NCBI GenBank assembly: GCA_030599445.1
Contig: JAUVOA010000051.1
Coordinates: 1 to 8,812 of the forward strand
Direction: 5' to 3'
Length of the DNA: 8,812 nucleotides
Source: Atribacterota bacterium
Lineage (GTDB): Bacteria; Atribacterota; Phoenicimicrobiia; Phoenicimicrobiales; Phoenicimicrobiaceae
Shown: positions 4,684-8,812 of the stretch, piece by piece
How positions within the stretch are numbered: position 1 is the first letter of the stretch
Layout: each line of letters opens with the position of its first letter
Notes under the pieces: model-generated
What the model was told of the DNA's origin: nothing
The model's input: only the letters and a program-made list of their open reading frames with translations
The model's database searches: none
Position numbers and translations under genes: made by a program

Positions 4684-5907
4684 ATGAAGAAGTATTTCAT
4701 GGATTTCCATGTACATATTGGCAGAAGCAATAGAGGAGCTCCGATAAAAATAACTGCTTCCAGGAATTTGACTTTTGCCAACATTGCCCGGGAATGTAAA
4801 TATAGAAAAGGAATTGACATTGTAGGCATTGTTGATTGCGCTTCACCCGAAATTATCGACGATATTTCCCAATTAATCAATAGCGGAGAAATGAAACCTT
4901 TAAAAGAGGGTGGCTTAATTTATCAGGGTAAAGTTACCATTATTTTAGGCTCAGAAATTGAAACTAAAGAAAAAAGTGGAGGGCATTCCCATCAGATAGC
5001 CTATTTTCCCTATTTTGAAGATATAAAAGAATTTAGCAAGGCACTATCTCTATTAGTTACCAATGTGAGTTTAAGCAGTCAAAATTGTAAAATTAGTGCC
5101 CAGGAAGCCTTTCAAATTATAAATCAGATTGGAGGAATTTTAATCCCCGCCCATGCTTTTACTCCCCATAAAAGTGTTTATGGGAATTGTGTCAGAAGAT
5201 TACCGGAGATGTTTAGTAGGACTACTTTAAAAAAGATTCCTGCTATAGAATTAGGATTAAGTGCAGATACAGAAATTGCCGACAAATTGAAAGAATTGGC
5301 TAAATATACTTTTTTAACTAATTCAGATGCACATTCTCTACCTAAAATTGGTAGGGAATATAATATAGTAGAACTAGAGAAGGCAAATTTTAAAGAGATA
5401 TTTTTAGCCTTACAGAGAAAAGAAGGAAGAAGGATAACTGCTAATTACGGCCTTGATCCTAAACTGGGTAAATACCATCGAACTTTTTGCGAGATCTGTA
5501 ACTATACAACCACCAATAATCCTCCAATTTACAAGTGTGAAAAATGCGAGAGTGATAAAATAGTAAAAGGCGTTTTTGATCGGATTGTGGAAATCGGAGA
5601 TTACCAACAATCTATTTCTCCTTCTCATCGGCCACCTTATTATCATCAGGTTCCTTTAGAGTTTGTACCCAGCGTGGGTAAAAAGACCCTGAATAAATTG
5701 TTTGGTTACTTTGGCACTGAAATGAATATACTACACAAAGCTTCTTATCAGGAAATTAGCCAGGTAGTAGGATTTGAAATTGCTCAGAATATAATTTTAG
5801 CCAGAAAGGGACTTTTAAAGTTAAGTCCGGGTGGTGGAGGAAGGTATGGAAAGGTAAAAAAGAAAGAAAAAATCTCCGGAGATAAAAATTTACAGCTAAA
5901 TTTTTAG
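4684..5907 (+). CDS. Endonuclease Q-like PHP-domain DNA repair nuclease
   Basis: A 407-residue protein resembling endonuclease Q, which in Thermococcales and Bacillus nicks DNA 5' of deaminated bases (uracil, hypoxanthine, xanthine) and abasic sites. The N-terminal PHP metal-binding domain shows DFHVH (D7, H9, H11), GSEIE, H101/H103, H157 in PAHAFTPHKS and TNSDAH (D215, H217). A C4 zinc site follows (C269, C272, C285, C288), then GVFDRI, and a C-terminal region with a helix-hairpin-helix look (VPSVGKKTL...LFGYFGTEMNIL) and a glycine-rich GGGGRYGKVK segment. Length matches the family. The protein ends NLQLNF, which resembles a sliding-clamp-binding motif. It appears to be transcribed apart from dnaG, since an intrinsic terminator lies downstream. 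Biochemical activity is inferred from family similarity; older databases list it only as a conserved PHP-domain protein. Confidence 0.85.
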   Translation: MKKYFMDFHVHIGRSNRGAPIKITASRNLTFANIARECKYRKGIDIVGIVDCASPEIIDDISQLINSGEMKPLKEGGLIYQGKVTIILGSEIETKEKSGGHSHQIAYFPYFEDIKEFSKALSLLVTNVSLSSQNCKISAQEAFQIINQIGGILIPAHAFTPHKSVYGNCVRRLPEMFSRTTLKKIPAIELGLSADTEIADKLKELAKYTFLTNSDAHSLPKIGREYNIVELEKANFKEIFLALQRKEGRRITANYGLDPKLGKYHRTFCEICNYTTTNNPPIYKCEKCESDKIVKGVFDRIVEIGDYQQSISPSHRPPYYHQVPLEFVPSVGKKTLNKLFGYFGTEMNILHKASYQEISQVVGFEIAQNIILARKGLLKLSPGGGGRYGKVKKKEKISGDKNLQLNF

Positions 5908-5959
5908 TTTAATTTATTTTCTGATTTTCCCCCAAAAAAAATAAAGCAAGTTATCTTAA

Positions 5960-6002
5960 ACTAGTTGATGTATATTAAAAATAATCAACTAGTATTTTTT
6001 TT
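5960..6002 (+). terminator. Rho-independent terminator after the EndoQ-like gene
   Basis: ACTAGTTGAT (5960-5969) and ATCAACTAGT (5984-5993) form a perfect 10-bp stem, with a 14-nt loop that can itself fold a little (TATT with AATA). Eight T residues follow (5995-6002). It lies about 50 nt after the stop codon and about 140 nt before dnaG, separating the two transcription units. Confidence 0.85.
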
Positions 6003-6139
6003 AAAATATTTTTATAAAAAAAGAGGGAAATTAAAACTTTTGTAGAATATATTAATACGAAGGTAAATTTAAGGATTTTAAAAAAGGAAAATATTTCATT
6101 AATTATGCAAATTGATAATAATATGTAGGTGATTTATAT
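6003..6139 (+). other. dnaG upstream region, promoter not resolved
   Basis: After the terminator, 137 nt of AT-rich DNA should hold the dnaG-rpoD promoter. TTGTAG (6040-6045) with TAAATT (6064-6069) at 18-nt spacing is the best -35/-10 pair I can find, and it is weak. I see no operator-like inverted repeat. Confidence 0.3.
6127..6133 (+). promoter_or_regulatory. Shine-Dalgarno AGGTGAT supporting the TTG start of dnaG
   Basis: AGGTGAT is a perfect stretch of the anti-16S complement, 6 nt before TTG 6140. It decides the non-ATG start: the resulting N-terminus MRFSSDLLEEIRNRCDIVDI is the standard DnaG beginning. Confidence 0.8.
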
Positions 6140-7915
6140 TTGAGATTTTCATCTGATTTACTGGAAGAAATAAGGAATCGTTGCGATATTGTAGATATTA
6201 TTTCAGGGTATGTACATTTAAAGCCAGCGGGAAAGGGATTTAAAGGATTATGCCCCTTTCATGAGGAAAAGACCCCTTCTTTTATGGTGAGTCCTGAAAA
6301 GCAGTTATTTCATTGTTTTGGGTGTGGAGAAGGGGGAAATATTTTTAATTTTCTTATGAAATATGAGAAACTTAGCTTTTTTGAAGCAGTAAAGATGTTA
6401 GCACAAAAATCAGGCGTAACTCTCCCCGTAGACGAAGAAAAAGAAAATATTCTTCACAAAAAAAAAGAAAGATTATATAAATTAAATAATCTGGTCGCAA
6501 ATTATTACCGAGAATGTCTATTTAGGATCAATCAAGGAAAAAAAGTAATAAATTATTTTAAAAAAAGAGGAATTAACGATACTGGTGTCGAAAAGTATAA
6601 ATTAGGTTATGCTCCCCCCGGCTGGGATGTATTGTGCAACTTTTTAAAGAAAAAAGGGTATTCTTACGAAGAGCTAATTAAAGCCGGGCTAACAAAGAAG
6701 AGCAAAATAGAAGGAAAATATATAGACTATTTTAGAGATAGGATAATTTTCCCTATCTTTAATTTATCGGGGAGGGTAATAGGTTTTGGAGGCAGGGTTT
6801 TAGATGATTCTTTGCCCAAATATATAAATTCTCCGGAAACGTTGGTTTATAATAAAGGAAGTAATTTATATAGTTTAAACTTTGCTAAGGAAGATATTCG
6901 AAAAAAGAACTACATAATTATCGTAGAAGGGTATACCGATGTTTTGATAACTCAACAATATGGATTTAACAATACAGCAGCATCCCTGGGAACAGCCTTA
7001 ACCACCAAACAGATAGACTTGATAAAACGGTTTACCGATACGGTTTTAATTGCTTATGATGCAGATTCTGCCGGTAATATGGCCACCCTTAGAAGTTTGG
7101 ATTTACTGGTAAAAGCGGGTCTTGAGATTAAAGTTATAGACTTACCTCAGGGTTATGACCCAGCTGATTTTTTAATTAAAAAAGGAAGAGAAACCTTTCA
7201 GAATTTAATTGATAAGTCGCTCTCTTTAATAGATTATAAGTTAAAACTTTTATATTCCAAATACAGTATTAAAACTATAGAAGGGAAAGTAAAAGTTGTT
7301 AAAGAAATTTTAACTACCTTGAACGTGATAGGTAATGAGGTTGAGTTGAGAGCCCAGATAAAAAAAATATCTGAAGAATTAAAATTATCCGAAGAAGCGA
7401 TCTTGATCGAGCTAAAAAGATACAAAAGAGGATCAAAAGATTCCTCCCACAACTTTATTAAATTAAATTCTGAGTCTGGGAATATTAAAGCGGAAAAAAT
7501 TCTCATTGGATGTATGCTGGAAAACGAACAAATCGCCCGGAACATTTTGACAAAGTTGAAGGCAGAAGATTTTTCAGTTCTGTTACATCGTCAAATTGTA
7601 ACGGCTATTGAAAAAAATTTAAAAGATGATAAATTAGTATATTCTCAAAAAGTCATTGATTATTTAAATGATAATAAGGCAGCAAAATTAATTTCTAAGA
7701 TTTTAATGGAAGAAACTATAACCTTTGACGAAAAAATTATCTCTGGATATGTAGACACTATAAATAATTTTAAGTTGACTCAAGAGAGAAAAAATCTCGA
7801 AAAAAGAACAAAAATGCTCGATGAAAAAATAAAAAAATCTGAAAAGATAGAAGAGGATGATTTAAAAGAATTAAGGGAAATTGTTCGACAACTAAAAGGG
7901 CAAAATATTAATTAA
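6140..7915 (+). CDS. dnaG: DNA primase DnaG
   Basis: A 591-residue bacterial primase that makes RNA primers at the replication fork with the DnaB helicase. Domains in order: a CHC2 zinc-binding domain (residues 1 to about 100) with ligands C38, H41, C59 and C62 (CPFH and HCFGC); an RNA polymerase core with the TOPRIM motifs EGYTDV (E263) and YDADSAG (D307, D309); and a C-terminal helical DnaB-binding region from about residue 450 (ILIGCMLENEQIA onward), ending in a charged coiled-coil-like tail. All catalytic residues are present and length is normal. The start is TTG with a strong ribosome-binding site, which may limit translation. It carries an A9 run (6458-6466) encoding lysines. rpoD follows after 60 nt with no GC-rich terminator between, consistent with the conserved dnaG-rpoD operon. 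The rpsU gene that leads this operon in enterobacteria is absent here. Confidence 0.97.
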   Translation: MRFSSDLLEEIRNRCDIVDIISGYVHLKPAGKGFKGLCPFHEEKTPSFMVSPEKQLFHCFGCGEGGNIFNFLMKYEKLSFFEAVKMLAQKSGVTLPVDEEKENILHKKKERLYKLNNLVANYYRECLFRINQGKKVINYFKKRGINDTGVEKYKLGYAPPGWDVLCNFLKKKGYSYEELIKAGLTKKSKIEGKYIDYFRDRIIFPIFNLSGRVIGFGGRVLDDSLPKYINSPETLVYNKGSNLYSLNFAKEDIRKKNYIIIVEGYTDVLITQQYGFNNTAASLGTALTTKQIDLIKRFTDTVLIAYDADSAGNMATLRSLDLLVKAGLEIKVIDLPQGYDPADFLIKKGRETFQNLIDKSLSLIDYKLKLLYSKYSIKTIEGKVKVVKEILTTLNVIGNEVELRAQIKKISEELKLSEEAILIELKRYKRGSKDSSHNFIKLNSESGNIKAEKILIGCMLENEQIARNILTKLKAEDFSVLLHRQIVTAIEKNLKDDKLVYSQKVIDYLNDNKAAKLISKILMEETITFDEKIISGYVDTINNFKLTQERKNLEKRTKMLDEKIKKSEKIEEDDLKELREIVRQLKGQNIN

Positions 7916-7921
7916 TATTTT
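7902..7921. repeat. Perfect AT-only palindrome across the dnaG stop codon
   Basis: AAAATATT (7902-7909) and AATATTTT (7914-7921) flank a central AATT, giving a perfect 20-nt palindrome that contains the TAA stop (7913-7915). It is A/T only, so a weak RNA hairpin at best, and it may be chance in such an AT-rich spot. An mRNA processing role between dnaG and rpoD is possible but unsupported. Confidence 0.4.
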
Positions 7922-7975
7922 AATTTTATAATTTATGTAAACAGGTAATTTTATTTTGAGAAGGAAGGCTTGGTA

Positions 7976-8812
7976 ATGAGAAAGAAGAAAATAATGGAAG
8001 AACTAATTAAAGCAGGGAAAGAGCAAGGCTATTTAACCTATAAAGAAATGGAAAAATATTTGGCAGATGATATTTTAGAACTGGATAAAGTAGAAGATTT
8101 ATATGATGCCTTAAGTGAATCTGGAATTGAGTTAGTTGAAAATGAAGAAGAAGGCAATTTATTGCTTAAAGATAAACATGTTGAAGGGGAAGACAAAAAA
8201 ACCCGCCCCTCTAAAGATAAATTTAATTTAGAAATTGAATTAGCAAAACAATTAGAATTAGATGATCCCGTAAAGATGTACTTAAAGGAAATAGGACAGA
8301 TAAGATTACTAACTGCTAGGCAAGAGGTAGAATTGGCTAAAAGAATGCAAAAGGGAGATCATAATGCCAAGAAAAGATTGGTAGAGTCAAATTTAAGATT
8401 AGTGGTAAGTATTGCCAAAAGATATGTAGGGAGAGGAATGCTATTTTTAGACCTTATCCAGGAAGGTAATATGGGTCTAATCAGGGCAGTAGAGAAGTTT
8501 GACTACAAAAAGGGATATAAATTTAGTACCTATGCTACCTGGTGGATAAGACAGGCAATTACCAGAGCTATAGCAGATCAAGCCAGGACCATTCGCGTTC
8601 CTGTTCACATGGTGGAAACTATTAACAAATTAATAAGGGTATCACGCCATCTATTGCAGGAATTAGGACGAGAACCGACTGTTAAGGAAATAGCTAAAAG
8701 AATGGAAATCACCGAAGATAAGGTAAGAGAGATATTAAAAACCGCTCAGGAGCCTGTTTCTTTAGAAACTCCAATCGGAAAAGAAGAAGACAGTCACTTA
8801 GGTGATTTTATA
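7976..8812 (+). CDS. rpoD: Primary RNA polymerase sigma factor RpoD/SigA (3' partial)
   Basis: The frame is open from ATG 7976 to the window end, giving 279 residues of the housekeeping sigma-70 factor. Region 1.1 (about residues 6-55, with GYLTYKEMEKYL and DLYDALSESGIEL) identifies it as a primary sigma. Region 1.2 begins at LDDPVKMYLKEIG (95-107). Region 2 (about 131-205) includes SNLRLVVSIAKRY, DLIQEGNMGL and YATWWIRQAI (from 186), which bind core enzyme and the -10 element. Region 3 follows from about 206, and the sequence stops at PIGKEEDSHLGDFI in region 3.2. Region 4, which reads the -35 element, is missing (an estimated 80-100 residues outside). The linker between 1.1 and 1.2 is short and there is no large non-conserved insert as in Escherichia coli. 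A GGAAGG Shine-Dalgarno (7963-7968) lies 7 nt upstream. It is probably transcribed with dnaG. Confidence 0.97.
   Translation, partial: MRKKKIMEELIKAGKEQGYLTYKEMEKYLADDILELDKVEDLYDALSESGIELVENEEEGNLLLKDKHVEGEDKKTRPSKDKFNLEIELAKQLELDDPVKMYLKEIGQIRLLTARQEVELAKRMQKGDHNAKKRLVESNLRLVVSIAKRYVGRGMLFLDLIQEGNMGLIRAVEKFDYKKGYKFSTYATWWIRQAITRAIADQARTIRVPVHMVETINKLIRVSRHLLQELGREPTVKEIAKRMEITEDKVREILKTAQEPVSLETPIGKEEDSHLGDFI

Noticed and set aside
4605..4880. Minus-strand frame of 91 codons over the spacer and the start of the EndoQ-like gene
   Set aside because: It reads through the octamer repeat and the conserved PHP N-terminus; its composition reflects those and not a protein.

Overview
The window is AT-rich bacterial DNA (about one third G+C by eye). 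All recognisable genes lie on the + strand and are preceded by clear Shine-Dalgarno sequences. A DnaG primase next to a primary sigma-70 factor makes it bacterial. A ferredoxin-linked 2-oxoacid oxidoreductase suggests an anaerobe, probably one that ferments amino acids or peptides. Low G+C and protein style fit a Clostridia/Halanaerobiales-like Firmicute or a candidate-phylum anaerobe such as Atribacterota; the sequence alone does not decide this.

Layout: (1) 1-2356 holds three subunits of a 2-oxoacid:ferredoxin oxidoreductase of the VOR/KOR type: alpha (VorB, 5' end outside the window), TPP-binding beta (VorA/KorB type) and gamma. They form a tight operon that ends at a hairpin plus T-tract (2413-2448). 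(2) 2357-2727 is a long non-coding gap rich in inverted repeats. (3) 2728-4414 is a two-gene unit with an 8-nt overlap: a PepT-like M20 metallopeptidase and an ADP-ribose pyrophosphatase of the NUDIX family. (4) 4384-4683 is a spacer built almost entirely of degenerate 7- and 8-nt tandem repeats around a GC-rich palindrome. (5) 4684-5907 encodes an endonuclease Q-like PHP-domain DNA repair nuclease, followed by a strong intrinsic terminator (5960-6002). (6) 6140-8812 is the dnaG-rpoD pair of the macromolecular synthesis operon; rpoD runs off the window after region 3.

How the genes fit together: the oxidoreductase and the peptidase suit peptide and amino-acid catabolism, in which branched-chain 2-oxoacids are oxidised to acyl-CoA and reduced ferredoxin. 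The NUDIX enzyme clears ADP-ribose. The EndoQ-like protein would nick DNA at deaminated bases. DnaG and RpoD serve replication priming and housekeeping transcription.

All protein families are known ones, and I see no obvious undescribed multi-gene system. The unusual material is in the spacers: a family of dispersed GTAGGGG-type palindromes, one apparently serving as a terminator; heptamer/octamer short tandem repeats that reach into the 3' end of one gene and touch the ribosome-binding site of another; and a 77-nt imperfect inverted repeat. A possible sliding-clamp-binding motif ends the EndoQ-like protein.
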